From the NCBI GenBank assembly GCA_026874595.1, contig CM049314.1, positions 58,514,300 through 58,578,299 of the forward strand: a DNA stretch of 64,000 nt, in the 5' to 3' direction. The notes under the pieces are model-generated. The model searched no databases, was not told the DNA's origin, and saw nothing but the letters and a program-made list of their open reading frames with translations. This document shows, piece by piece, positions 12,982-22,120 of this stretch (position 1 is the first letter of the stretch; each line of letters starts with the position of its first letter). This DNA comes from Sipunculus nudus. Taxonomy: Eukaryota; Annelida; Sipuncula; Golfingiida; Sipunculidae. Made by a program: the position numbers and the translations under genes.

Positions 12982-15900
12982 TGATACTTACCAGTCGTGG
13001 CTGCCAAAGTCGTGCAGAGAAAACTCGAACCTGTAATACAAAAGGACGTAAGGCTTTCACTGAACGGTGTAGAAACAATCAATAGTTTTTACGTATTTCA
13101 TTCATTTAAGTGTGACATAGGCACATTAAATGAATAAACCGGAGGCATCAAACATATTTTCAACCATAACTATCTAGGAGTTCATGATTTCACCTTTGTC
13201 TATTGTTTTTTTTTGTCTGTTGTGCTTTTTGTCTGTTGGCAGGATTATGGGAGACGTTTCCAAGAAATGTTAACATTGGTGGGGTCGAATGAAGGGCCAT
13301 TACCAGGACGGTTGCTTTGTTGATATCATTGAACAATACAGTTTAAAACTTTCACAGACATCTGTCGTCTATAATGAAAAAGTGCTGTGGCAAGTTTGGA
13401 TACGATATCTATAATAATTTTTAATGATATGCAATGTGAAAATGATGTGTCATCTTGTTCTGCTCATAAATGAAAACTGAAGAAGGAGCAACAAAATTCC
13501 ATTCGGTGTTATAGAACTTTAGATATTTTCAGACTATAACAGGTAAATGAAAGATTAGTGGGAAATTCGGAGGCAGGGTTGTTGGGATATAGTGGAAGAT
13601 TCTCGGGGGGGGGGGGGGGGTTGATACGCGGAAATCCGTGACTGTCGTATGTCAGTTAGAAGAAGTCTACTTAAGTTTGCATTCAGCACCCACTATGTCA
13701 CACTCCAGCGACCTATTGCGCTATTTTGGTCCTTAAATCGTAACTACTATCCGGAAAAATGAGTAAACGAGGATGACGAAGTAATGAATCGTGCTGTGCA
13801 TCTAAGCCCTTGATTTATAAACAGACTCTCAACAGAAGTACGGACAGAAGCCCCACCCTGAGACAATGACCCCACATCATCTGCAAAACACCATCTTTTG
13901 ACACAGAGAACTAAAAAAAAACCTTAACAGAAAATCACATTTTCCTTCACTCATCACTTTTATGAAATATTTATACTGGTCATGCAAAATTTGTTTAACT
14001 TTCAGCATTCTGTCTTTTATTATTTAAATTTAACTTTAATCGGCTCTATTCAGAAGCATTTAACTTTGCACTAATATGGGGATCGAGCGGGGTAATGACA
14101 AAATGACAAGACATAATATGATGAATCTGCGAACTTGTTGAAATCGCTATGGTTAAAATAATGCATTTCATTTCCCTGACGGGTGGCATGGACAAAGGGT
14201 ATCTTGCCCCAACTAATAAAAACGTGACTCCCCAGGTCCATGGCCCGAGATTAATCTTGACGAATATATTCTTATACATAACACTACAGCTGTTTTTTTT
14301 AAAATTTATTTGTTATTTAATAATTCGTTCCCATCCAATTCTAAAAAAGTCGTCATTAACATTTACGTCTATGGGTTATTCCTCTTTTTCACATATTACT
14401 CTTCCGCTTTGTTCCCGCTTCGTCTATCTATTATCACATCAGGACTATGTTATCGTAGCCATGTATCCGATGCTGGTAAAAAGGATACCTGCCCATTATG
14501 GACCACCCTAGGTAAATGGCAGCAAACCGGCCCAGCAAACTGCGTTCTTAAGGCCCTGTGTCGGCAGTATGCCATGCGAATATAGAAATATTGAACAGTC
14601 CAGCTTCTGGATAAGTTTCTCTCCGAATGTGTCGCGACAATGGACACCAAATCCTTTCTCGAACAGGTTGTCGTGGTTTTCAGAACCGATGTGCTAATGT
14701 CGTGTATAGCGTTGTCGAATTCTGGCGAGTCCACTTTAACGAAGAACAAATGCGAACAACACAAATCTCGCACGAACCTCGGGCAACATTCAGGGGATTT
14801 TTCGCGAGACAACCGAACTCATTGCGCATATTTTGCGAATAACGAACGTCGCGCGTTTTTCATGCAACATTCGTATATATTCTCACGATATTCTTGCGAC
14901 CGGCGATCCGACCGACACTTGGACAGAATAAATGATTTGAAATGCATTTAAATGCACTGCCTGCATCATTTGTCACCCAGAAGTCGATGACAGGAGATTG
15001 ACCACCAAGCTCTGAAACCTGTCCCGATCTTGGATAAAAAGGAAGCGAGTAACGAAAGTCGAAAGTCGATTGTCTTCCGACCTATTTCAAGGGCTCGCGA
15101 ATGCTTTTCTGAGGAGGTCAGCTGTTCTCAAGAAGTAAGCGAATAGTTCGTCAACAGGTCGAGATATATGTTTGTGATTTCACAATGATTTTGCGAACAT
15201 CACGCACGTCGTGAGTATAAGTTGCGCATATGACAAAGCTTAATAGATATTTCCGAGAGTACATCACGAGCAAATCACAAACGCGGTTGCCAGAAACGCT
15301 CGCAAGAAAATTTTACCTTTTTTTATTCCCGCCGAACTATGATCTCACGAACACATGACGGCGCTTCCGAACCCCTGAGTATGCTTGGAGAACATTTGGA
15401 ACTTAAATTACGAATGTGGACTATCGACTATCTGTAGTCGTTATTAAGCTGGATGTGCGGCTGTTGGCGACTAGTTGGAAACAAAAAAATTGCAAAAAAA
15501 AAAAGCGAGAATTTGCGGCAATTTCAACACGGAATCACACTGAATTCGAACTTACGGATATTGCACGACTGTCGGATGAACCCTCTTCCAAAAAGTTCAC
15601 CTAGAGTTCGCATATATAAGTTGCATGCTATTCACGTTATTTACTTTCGCTGTTTCGCGCCCATGGCATATCTGATTCCCATTTTTTCTCCAACAAATCA
15701 CAATTTACTTTTACGCCAACCCCTCACAATATTGCTTCATTTTTCTCACACTCATTGACTAACGGAAACTAAAGTAAGAAGAGTTCGAGGCATGTGTCGC
15801 ATGAATGTGTTGTTAAAAATTTAGAGCGAAGTGTGAACTAAGCTTTGCAACTCACGCAAGGAAATGGAGAATCACTGTGAACTTTCGCTCGGAGAAATTA

Positions 15901-18497
15901 AGGAACCTCCCTTGGATGCCGTTCGAAAAATGTCGCCAACAGTCGCAACTTAGTGAGATAAAGGATTATACGGCTATCACAAGCCCATCAGCAGCTCTTT
16001 TGCGTCAGTTATCTTGGACAACGCAACAGGGACATGAGCTGTGAGCGTCGTTGCCCTGCTCCCCTAACCTGGTTTAAACACATATATACATTAGCATGAC
16101 CGGAGGCCCCTTCAAACAAAGGTATTACAACCACAAGAAATCATTCACGCACAGGACCCATTCAAACGAAACCGAGCTTGCCAAACACATTTGGACCCTG
16201 AAAGACAAGCAACAATGCTTCACTATCATTTGGTCTATAATCCAGCAGTCAAACACATTTATGACCTCTTCACTTCAGTGCAATCTGTGCTTGACAGAGA
16301 AACTAGCAATCATAAGCTCAAAACAAAAGAACCTTTTGAACAAACGTTCGGAAATTGTTTCCACCTGCCGCCATGGTCAAAGGGCACCCAACCGTGCTAA
16401 AAAGAAATTATAAAAACCAATATCGCAACTAGTTGAATTTCAGTCACCTAACGAGCGGACGAGGCGAAACCGACGGTCGTGATCCAGATTCATCACATAC
16501 CTTCACATATATATTATATAAATATATATATCCCGGACAATTAACAAACTTTGCCGTTTACTTGATATGAAACAAAATCGTGCAGGGCTAAGCTGTTTGG
16601 CCCTCGGATAAAGAAATTGCACGATCTCACAAAACTGCGGATTTTTTTTTTTAAATTCAGAATACATTATTGTAATCAAGGGTACCTCTAGCTTCTAGTG
16701 TTTTAGAGATTATCAAATGTGTCACCATTATATGGTTCAACATATCATCAAGCGAATAACAACTTTAAAACATTATACTCTGCTGCCTGTTTGCACAGCT
16801 CTCTTTATTTTTTTGACTGACGCACTTGATGTAAGGTTGTATTTTTAATCATTTGCAGTCATTCTACTAGGAAAATTTCAAAAATTGACTGGTATCGCAC
16901 TGAACCGGGTGCATATTTCTGACACGGAAAACAGTCCTAGTCACCTCACCCTTTAATTCTGCTAGCAGTTAGATAAATATACCAACGATCAAACAGGCAT
17001 GATTTTAACATAACCTGCTCAATGGAGTTAATAAAATTAATGATAAATTGACCCTGCTTACGACATCACGTACTCGGGTCGAACTGCCATATGTATTCTT
17101 TACTTGTGCCCTGAAGTGCCACTCGACCTAGATTCGACAATAGAGCAGCTATATATCTCACCCTGTGTTATTTTTAGAAAAGGCAGGTGTGGACTTTAGG
17201 TAATTTTCCCAAAAGTAGTCAATGTTAGGACACTGGTTGGCACGTGAGGGGGGACCCTTTTTCAGAGGGTTTAAGGAGATTAGTGTTCGTAAAGAGTGTC
17301 ATTTTCACTGAAATTTAATCAGGGGTGGGTCAAAGTTTCACAAAGTATACTTAAGAAAGGGTGTTCCTTGACACATGATATTTTTTATTTTTTGAAGTTA
17401 GACCCATTGCCTGGGGGGAGGGAGGTTGGGGGTTGGACTTCTTATTGAATGCGGATGAAGGGAACTATACGATAAGAATAATTCTTTTCTGTTTTTTTTT
17501 CTTTTGTTAATATTTTTGTTGTTGATAGAGGTAAACGCCTACGTTTATGAACTTAACTCGAAGTGTATGTACATCTGCGGAATTCTATTCGTATAAGGTA
17601 ACAGGGCAGTGTCGCAAGCTCCCTTTCATTTTTTGATCCTATCTCAACCAGGCCCAGGGAATACTGCACCTGCTGGCTCTGGGTGTGTAATCGTCCCCGT
17701 TGCTGAGTCGTACCCCGAGGAACCCCCAAAACATGCACTCGTTTGTGAATGAAACACGGCCGTTTGGCAGGGCCTTCCCAATTAACTTGCACAGCCCTAA
17801 CCCTCGGTTGAGCCAACCGTGAAAAATCTCCCCGCCTCGGTTGAGATTCGAACCTATTATTTCCCGGCGTTGAGTCATGAGCTCTGCACCTGAGAAAGAG
17901 AAGCCGGTGTTTCTGAGTTTATTTACAAGCGGTAAGAAACAACCCAGGGGACATGACCTCTCTTTAAGACATTAGAGCCAATCAAAATTCCGCTTTTTTC
18001 TCTTTAAGTTCTGGCGGATTTCAACCTTGCCCAAAGGTGCATAAAAGCGAACCTTAATCATTCACCTAGATTATCTGCTATCATCTGCAGTAGGTTGGCA
18101 TCCATTTGTGATTAATATCTTTTTGATGGCAATTTTTTTCTGGGTGCTGAGTTATACAATTTTCTAGTGTAAATTTCGCCAGGTAATAAGGTTTGTCAGT
18201 TACGATTTCCTAGGTAAGTCTTCAAACTACTGGCCATGTATGTTTCACCGTTACATGAGGTGATTTTGTTTCTGGTAAAAGGCGTCTAGACAATATACTT
18301 ACGAGCATTAGGTTGTACAAGGTTGTACATTTGGCCAGCCTCAAATTATAGGACTTTTGTTTATATTAAATTTAGTAGAAACGTTAAACAAGAGCCCTTC
18401 TCGAAAAGTACTTGTTCCTCCGACTTTAAAATAAACAGGGTATTTTAAGAGGAAACTTACAAAGGACAGCGAACAGCATCCCTGAACCGGTGGTCAT
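1..18497 (-). CDS. Gene A: secreted protein with micro-exon-encoded Thr/Pro-rich stalk (3' part off left edge)
   Basis: Minus-strand gene built from exon 1 (18461-18497, signal peptide start), exon 2 (12992-13030, end of signal peptide) and up to 16 micro-exons between 8545 and 1160. Every join is phase 1, so the split codons give C, then V or E at each boundary without a stop. The expected product is a signal peptide followed by as many as about 169 residues of 11-residue VAVPETTAAPT-like repeats, rich in Thr, Pro and Ala and probably O-glycosylated. No C1q exon lies in the window for this copy. I infer one to the left from gene B, whose exon 2 and micro-exon match closely. The exon structure is seen in the sequence; expression and the number of exons used are not known. 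Alternative reading: some array copies are dead exons. Confidence 0.7.
553..643. repeat. (TA)n(GA)n microsatellite with GGAT tail
   Basis: About 56 bp of TA followed by about 36 bp of GA, then a short GGAT/GGTG run. The same TA-GA compound form recurs next to gene A exon 2. Confidence 0.95.
1160..1192 (-). CDS. Gene A micro-exon 16 (last seen)
   Basis: 33 nt, phase 1-1, reading AVPETTAGPT (Ala to Gly). Acceptor ttttatttttag. It is 686 bp from the previous copy, and its flanks are the most diverged at this end. Any further exons lie left of the window. Confidence 0.62.
1846..1878 (-). CDS. Gene A micro-exon 15
   Basis: 33 nt, phase 1-1, reading AVPETTAAPT with a CCG Pro codon. Its acceptor (accattattattag) has a weak pyrimidine tract, so splicing may be poorer. 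Its unit is among the more diverged ones. Confidence 0.6.
2341..2373 (-). CDS. Gene A micro-exon 14
   Basis: 33 nt, phase 1-1, reading AVPETTAAPT. The donor context is gtttgtacat; the acceptor tattttttcag is strong. Confidence 0.68.
2840..2872 (-). CDS. Gene A micro-exon 13
   Basis: 33 nt, phase 1-1, reading AVPETTAAPT with synonymous changes (GCG and GCA Ala codons). Confidence 0.68.
3317..3349 (-). CDS. Gene A micro-exon 12
   Basis: 33 nt, phase 1-1, reading AVPETTAAPT. The acceptor tract catttttt-cag is intact. Confidence 0.68.
3812..3844 (-). CDS. Gene A micro-exon 11
   Basis: 33 nt, phase 1-1, reading AVPETTAEPT (second Ala to Glu). Donor gtttgtaaa as in the copy at 5265. Confidence 0.67.
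4291..4323 (-). CDS. Gene A micro-exon 10
   Basis: 33 nt, phase 1-1, reading AVPETTAAPT. Its flanking intron sequence is nearly the same as that of the copy at 5744. Confidence 0.68.
4770..4802 (-). CDS. Gene A micro-exon 9
   Basis: 33 nt, phase 1-1, reading AVPETTAAPT, with intact acceptor and donor. Confidence 0.68.
5265..5297 (-). CDS. Gene A micro-exon 8
   Basis: 33 nt, phase 1-1, reading AVPETTAAPT with the GCG Ala variant. Acceptor ttttttcag; donor gtttgtaaa instead of gtttgtaca, a variant shared with the copy at 3812, which lies 1453 bp away. Confidence 0.68.
5744..5776 (-). CDS. Gene A micro-exon 7
   Basis: 33 nt, phase 1-1, reading AVPETTAAPT. Acceptor ttttttcag, donor gtttgta. 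It matches the copy at 4291 and lies 1453 bp from it. Confidence 0.68.
6084..6116 (-). CDS. Gene A micro-exon 6
   Basis: 33 nt, phase 1-1, reading AVPETTAAPT. It sits only 340 bp from the next copy because its unit lost about 140 bp at a junction near 5888. Splice sites are intact. Confidence 0.68.
6580..6612 (-). CDS. Gene A micro-exon 5
   Basis: 33 nt, phase 1-1, reading AVPENTAAPT. The first Thr of the pair is replaced by Asn. It carries the GCG Ala codon variant shared with the copies at 5265, 3812 and 2840. Acceptor ttgttcag. Confidence 0.65.
7055..7087 (-). CDS. Gene A micro-exon 4
   Basis: 33 nt, phase 1-1, reading AVPETTAAPT between split Val codons, with acceptor cttttcag and donor gtttgta. 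Confidence 0.68.
7554..7586 (-). CDS. Gene A micro-exon 3
   Basis: 33 nt, phase 1-1, tttttcag acceptor, gtttgta donor. It reads AVSETTVAPT: Pro to Ser and Ala to Val compared with the common unit, the most diverged full-length copy. Confidence 0.65.
8052..8075 (-). CDS. Gene A micro-exon 2 (shortened, 24 nt)
   Basis: Sequence loss removed the normal acceptor. A replacement acceptor (aaaattacag) leaves 24 nt, which keeps the 1-1 phase and reads (A)ETTAAPT. The donor is gtttgca rather than gtttgta. Confidence 0.45.
8525..8545 (-). CDS. Gene A micro-exon 1 (shortened, 21 nt)
   Basis: The donor side is intact (CTACAG then gtttgta), but the usual acceptor and first 12 coding bases are replaced. 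The nearest AG (atggcag) would give 21 nt, still in frame, reading (E)TTAAPT. The upstream tract is purine-rich, so use of this acceptor is doubtful. Confidence 0.4.
8590..10740 (-). other. Gene A intron 2, homologous to gene B intron 2
   Basis: Long stretches match 56.0-58.3 kb and 59.8-61.3 kb in the same order: for example the CCCCCGGATA-type block at 8808 against 56245, TGGATCATAA at 8928 against 56358, GTCTGCTTCC at 9613 against 58102, AACTTATGTTCGT at 9857 against 59807, and ATGCAACAGAAA at 10631 against 61174. No exon was recognised. A G-run lies at 10338-10352. Confidence 0.7.
10740..12730 (+). pseudogene. Degraded DIRS-like retroelement remnant inserted in gene A intron 2
   Basis: This block is missing from the matching place in gene B. 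The plus strand has coding traces. Around 11200-11340 one frame reads a charged gag-like stretch ending GIDGLKKADK. Around 12330-12430 there is a stretch ending FLVEEFTNGF, like the linker before the reverse transcriptase of DIRS-type elements. 12560-12720 reads SALGKVNKST...IHLFHDCSRTFGQ...VRYQSVDG, matching the RT start pattern (S-x-LG-V-x-K...IHDCSR-x-x-G...YQ-S-VD) of DIRS-order elements. Stops and frameshifts are many. No terminal repeats were found. Family assignment is inference from motif order. Confidence 0.5.
11488..11502. repeat. Poly-C run
   Basis: Fifteen C in a row. Similar G or C runs occur at 10338, 13605, 46425, 52857, 58349 and 63844. Confidence 0.95.
12786..12980. repeat. 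TA-rich block and (TA)n(GA)n microsatellite beside gene A exon 2
   Basis: TATTATATA repeats at 12786-12838, then pure TA at about 12903-12946 and GA at 12947-12979, ending about 12 bases from the exon 2 splice donor. Gene B has a TA/TG-rich tract at the same relative place (61345-61440). Confidence 0.95.
12992..13030 (-). CDS. Gene A exon 2, end of signal peptide
   Basis: A 39-nt exon in phase 1-1, bounded by a polypyrimidine-poor but usable acceptor (attacag) and donor gtaagt. It reads SSFLCTTLAATT between split codons. The paralogous exon at 61461-61499 has the same length, phase and splice sites and differs at only a few bases. A (TA)n(GA)n microsatellite starts about 12 bases downstream of the donor on the transcribed strand. 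Confidence 0.75.
13031..14580 (-). other. Gene A intron 1, left part
   Basis: Intron sequence with a G-run at 13605-13620. Overlapping ORFs of up to 120 codons occur on both strands at 14046-14812, but none has a recognisable motif and none is supported by splice sites. Confidence 0.5.
14590..15960. repeat. Block shared with 62400-63560 (TTCGCGA-rich)
   Basis: Segments such as AAGTAAGCGA...GTCGAGA (15133 against 62495), GATTTT-CGAACATCA-GCAC (15186 against 62597), TGTTGGCGACTAGTTGGAAA (15464 against 63060) and AGGAACCTCCC (15900 against 63518) occur in the same order in both places. This can be ancestral intron of the duplicated gene or two copies of one dispersed element. Repeated CGCGA/CGAA words suggest an old transposon. 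Confidence 0.6.
16096..16520 (+). mobile_element. Penelope-like element fragment (GIY-YIG end)
   Basis: A 105-codon plus-strand ORF reads LTGGPFKQRYYNHKKSF-like sequence, then [12 protein letters not shown], a CNLCLTEKLAII block and NKRSEIVSTCRHG. This is the C-terminal endonuclease pattern of Penelope-like elements (conserved R, Y, H, then CxxC-L-EK and RSE-x-x-x-x-CRH). Just after it, a segment near 16449-16475 (acgagcgg..gaggcgaaac) resembles the 3' ends of such elements. Reverse transcriptase is absent, so this is a 5'-truncated copy. It lies antisense in gene A intron 1. Confidence 0.75.
16520..17630. other. Intron 1 of gene A, no feature
   Basis: AT-rich sequence, with a short T-rich and G-rich mixed stretch at 17200-17450. 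Nothing coding is seen. Confidence 0.4.
17640..17900 (-). mobile_element. tRNA-derived SINE, copy 1 (minus)
   Basis: On the minus strand a tRNA-like head (box B GGTTCGAATCTC near 17844-17855) is followed by GGCGGGGAGATTTTTCACGG, then a body with CGGCCGTGTTTCA-TCAC and CACAAACGAGTGC, ending near a TGGTTGAGATAGG segment. The same body follows the tRNA-like heads at 43631 and 48571. Confidence 0.8.
18461..18497 (-). CDS. Gene A exon 1, signal peptide start
   Basis: Coding part of exon 1: ATG at 18497-18495, then twelve codons reading MTTGSGMLFAVL and one base (T) before a consensus donor gtaagt (18455-18460). Spliced to exon 2, the split codon becomes TGT (Cys) and the reading continues SSFLCTTLAATT. 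This makes a typical signal peptide with a short polar start, a hydrophobic core and small residues (LAA) near the likely cleavage point. The exact phase match with exon 2, found 5.4 kb away, is the main support. The matching exon of gene B would lie beyond the right edge. Confidence 0.7.
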
Positions 18498-18550
18498 CTT
18501 TACAGCGTAATCGTTGTCAGGCGGTCTGCTGCCTCGCACCGTGTATGAGA

Positions 18551-18558
18551 CTTATAAG
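18551..18558 (-). promoter_or_regulatory. TATA-like box of gene A
   Basis: On the minus strand the sequence reads ACTTATAAG about 59 bp upstream of the gene A start codon. A TATA box here would put transcription start near 18525 and give a 5' leader of about 28 nt. The position fits, but the motif is short in AT-rich DNA. Confidence 0.4.
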
Positions 18559-18613
18559 TGAGAAAACACCCTGCCAGTTCTCACAGTTTGTGTGTCTCAG
18601 ATCGGGAAGGGTG

Positions 18614-19323
18614 TCATATCATATGGGGCATCTGGAAAAAATTGAGTGCATGTGCTTGTAGTTCATACACACGGTCAAAAGCAAATTTCCCATACCATTT
18701 ATCGCACTGTAGTTTGAGGATTTCGGCAGGGCCACAACAAGTTATATTCACCTGATGCACGGAGCATTGCCGCTTGGTGGATGCATTCCCTCCTGGACTT
18801 TTTGTATACATCATACTTTCCGTTATAACAGCATATCATGATGGTTAAGTAATTTATAATTTGCTCCTAGTGAGAAACAATGATCACTTATTCCCAGAAA
18901 TGTTTGTTGTTTTCTGACAATCTCGGTATATCTATTGGGAGTGACACTACTATATGCAATGGTCTCTAAAGCACCCGATAAATGTGAAGATTTCGTCTTT
19001 TTAATCGCTGTAGGCCATTCTAACAGACCATCCTCAGGTAAACTATCCAACTACCAATGTCCGAACCAACCGAAAATTTTATGTGGTCTTTCATTGCCCA
19101 TCTGCACAAGATCCACTTTTAGAATCAGCTTACAGAAGACAGCAGGCAGGGGCCTGCATGGGTCAACAAGTGAAAAACCAGGGCAAATCAATACTACAGT
19201 ACGGATTGACCTTTTCCAGATCCCGGACAAAACTATAATATTCATTTGGGTTTCCCATGCCTGGTCCCTCTTAAATGTTTCTTGGAAGCCGTTCCAGCAG
19301 TTATTCCATAACCAAACAACCAA
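18614..19323 (-). pseudogene. Degenerate coding-like stretch, unknown protein
   Basis: The minus strand holds 90 codons (19323-19054), one in-frame TAG at 19053-19051, 75 more codons in the same frame to 18823, then a frame change into a 66-codon segment (18814-18614) containing CCGPAEILKLQCDKWYGKF. The composition (W, C, G, P rich, few low-complexity stretches) looks like real protein, unlike the surroundings. I cannot name the family. The CGPA-x-I segment loosely recalls one motif of transglutaminases, but neighbouring motifs do not fit. It lies upstream of gene A in the same direction. It may be a broken gene or transposon fragment. Confidence 0.35.
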
Positions 19324-19369
19324 TAAAACAAAACAAGTGACCCAGGCTTCATGACTCTCAGCTGACTAG

Positions 19370-19690
19370 TAAGACATTGATAAAAGTAATTTTTATCTTC
19401 TGAATCGAAAAATTCTCATTCAACTGGATGTCATGTTAGGTGATTCTAGGTGCAATGGTTACAATTTGTGCTCTGTTAATAGAAGGCTGAAGGTCTCAAC
19501 AATAAAAATTAAAACAAAATGTGTATTTTTTTCTAAATCTAGGTTGCGCAACCAGTCTGCAGACACTGATGAAACACTCCACGATGAATGTGCATGAAAA
19601 GAAACATGGTGATTAATACATTTGTTGTTTAGCAACTGGAGGTTTGTATCAAATTTATCATTTAAGACCAAACCGGAGTATAAAAAGGGC
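19370..19690. repeat. Mollusc-type interspersed repeat, copy 1
   Basis: Contains GGATGTCATGTTAG, GATTCTAGGTGCAATGGTTAC, GAAGGTCTCAACAATA, and GCGCAACCAGTCTGCAG with a following CATGGTGAT. The same chain of motifs, in the same order, occurs at 25540-26040 and 45640-46155. Confidence 0.7.
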
Positions 19691-19699
19691 CCGCAAGAT

Positions 19700-21700
19700 G
19701 GCGTAGCTGTCAGTCATGCACATTTAAATACCTGTCAAGACACATCGCCCAAAATCATGAAAAAAGTCATCATACTTGACTGCCCTAATTAGGCAAAAGG
19801 CAGTGAGAGCTCTAAAGATGATTTTGAGTAATTGCCCTTTAAAGTGTTTTTAGGTGTCCCATTAAGACCAATATCAGCAGGTACCGAACTTTATATTTTA
19901 TATGTACAATATTTATAGCAGTATTTAACTGGTTACTGGAGGAAGCATTCCAGGCATTTGTCTTTTAAATATTACGAGAACTGTCTTTTGCCTCATAACT
20001 GCAGAAGCGATTATATATTACCTCCCAAAGACAAAAAGCTGTAACTGCACAGTCTTTGATTCTGAATTTGATTAATTACCCTTTCCAAGTGGTTCAAGTG
20101 TCACATCACGTCATTAACACAACAATTTTCCAGACTGACGTTAACATCATCTTAAAACCATGGCAACAAGCTCGCAAAAATGTAATTTTAAGCCAAAACT
20201 TGTAAACAAAATAAGGCATAATAAAAATAAACCACAGATGCACATCTGCATAGGGATTTCTACTTATACAAGTAGATGTCTTTTCCTCTAGGTATTTTGT
20301 TTAAAATATTCTATATTTTCTCTATATTGGTCGACTTATTTTTTTTTATTTTTTTTTTGTAATTGTTCCATCTCTTACATGATCAACCAGAACTTGAAAA
20401 ATGAAGTTGAGCTATATTTTAATAATGACACAAATGTCTATTAATGTTTCCACTCAGACCATTATTTTAATATATTTATGGCACTGAGATCGACCAGAAC
20501 AGTCAACAATTCATTGAGCATTAATAACATTGTTTCAAGAATGAAGATAATATTGATTATAAACATTAGGACATGATTTTGAAAATTTGAACCTAAGACT
20601 GTATTCAGCTACAGGTAAAGTTTGTTTAGAAATTTTTATAAAGGTAAACCATCATGTCCTTTGATGTCTTAAATCTGCTTAACCTGACATCATACTAAGT
20701 TCAGTTTCCTCAACGAGATTGTTTAACGTAAAGATCTTTTAACAAATATTTAAAAATTACTTTATTGGGATATGCCGGAAAAAAATACCACAGCCTGTCT
20801 ACATGTAAAGTTTCATCTTCTCTGGGCTGATGGTCTAACTTTATGCTCGGGTAATGATCCATTTTCTGAGCTTCTGAAGTATTACAACTTGCGTCTTTGC
20901 TTCCTATAGTAACAATTTAGGACAGCTATTTACAGTCAGGTATGCTGAAATTTAGGGAAAAGTCGAATATTTCTTTACGTGAAGCGTGATCTTTGCGTCT
21001 AAACGAAGTGTCCTCTGTTTTGGGATAAATGAGTGTCATTTTCAAAAATACAAGAAATGTGATTAAATATGAAAACATTAAAGTGGTTGTACCTGTCTTC
21101 AGCAGCATTTCAAGATTTTCAGGGATCATTTTTTAGATCATATTTCATAAAAATATACATAGCCATTCCCGAAGTGTGATCCTGTATAAATTTACTAAAT
21201 TTTACTTATATATACTGAAAAATTCCCCCCGTAACTGTATTAGTACATGATAGTTATTTCTTATCCCCATACCCAAGACAATCTAGTGGCATTTAAAGTT
21301 TGGATATGCAATATGCTGCCGATCCCATTTTGCCATTTCTGCTCAGTGTACGGATAGACCCATATAGCTGAAATATATGCGTCCAAAGTGACCTGTTAGG
21401 ACGCTGTTTGTCAAGCTGGAACTTCAAAAGTACTGAGAATATTATTTGGACCCTTCTGAATGTAGAGCGAGAACTGTAATATATCAATGACAATTAGCAT
21501 TCTGAATTCCATAACAATCAATCTGACTTATATTTGTTTGGTCTTTTGTTTGATGTTTTACTGAATGGATACTTCACTTCCTAGAAGCGTTTCTTTACCC
21601 AGAGAATATAAGTTAATTAACCTAATCCTGGATTTTCCATAGATTACTAACAAGGACTGTCAGCATGTTGACTTTCTGGCTTAATAGTTTCTATCTTCCT
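19700..21700. other. No gene seen
   Basis: AT-rich intergenic sequence with scattered short ORFs (60-67 codons) that overlap one another and show no motif. Confidence 0.5.
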
Positions 21701-21716
21701 TATATAACCTAAAATG

Positions 21717-21724
21717 CCTCTCTC

Positions 21725-21795
<71 letters not shown>
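21717..21795. repeat. (TC)n(TA)n microsatellite
   Basis: About 48 bp of TC-rich repeat followed by about 30 bp of TA; an inverted form of the TA-GA compound repeats elsewhere. Confidence 0.95.
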
Positions 21796-21797
<2 letters not shown>

Positions 21798-22027
21798 GTG
21801 TCCGTATTTCACCATAGTGTCACGTTTTTCCTACTATATGGTTTCACAATCTATTATGTTTTAATTTGTTATACATCTTTCCTGCAGAGCCATAGAATTC
21901 ATCTGCATGTCGGAGAAAGATCCATCCATCATAGTTTTTCAGAAAGAAATTTGTTTAACAATCACAAACAAATAGCAGTATCTTGATGTCAGTTTAGGGA
22001 ATATATGCTCATCCTTAGGTTAAGAAG

Positions 22028-22120
22028 AGCAGTAAGTGTTCTTACTGCTATTTACCTTAGGATTTCCTAATGCTTCCTGTGCGAAAAAAGCAGTAAGTGA
22101 AGATACTGCTTTTTACCTCA
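22028..22120. repeat. Two adjacent hairpins sharing AGCAGTAAGTG
   Basis: Hairpin 1: AGCAGTAAG (22028-22036), TGTT loop, CTTACTGCT (22041-22049). Hairpin 2: an 11-bp stem, AAAAAGCAGTA (22085-22095) with TACTGCTTTTT (22104-22114), loop of 8. Both are followed by TTTACCT-AG. They look like a 61-bp imperfect tandem repeat whose loops have diverged while the stems are kept. Confidence 0.7.

Noticed and set aside
14149..14511. Overlapping 120-codon ORFs on both strands (14149-14812)
   Set aside because: No motif, no splice support, and they overlap each other; probably chance.
18614..18814. Transglutaminase identity for the CCGPAEILK segment
   Set aside because: Only one short motif fits; the neighbouring catalytic motifs are not found.
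18935..19354. 139-codon plus-strand ORF
   Set aside because: Shadow of the minus-strand coding-like stretch, which has the more protein-like composition.
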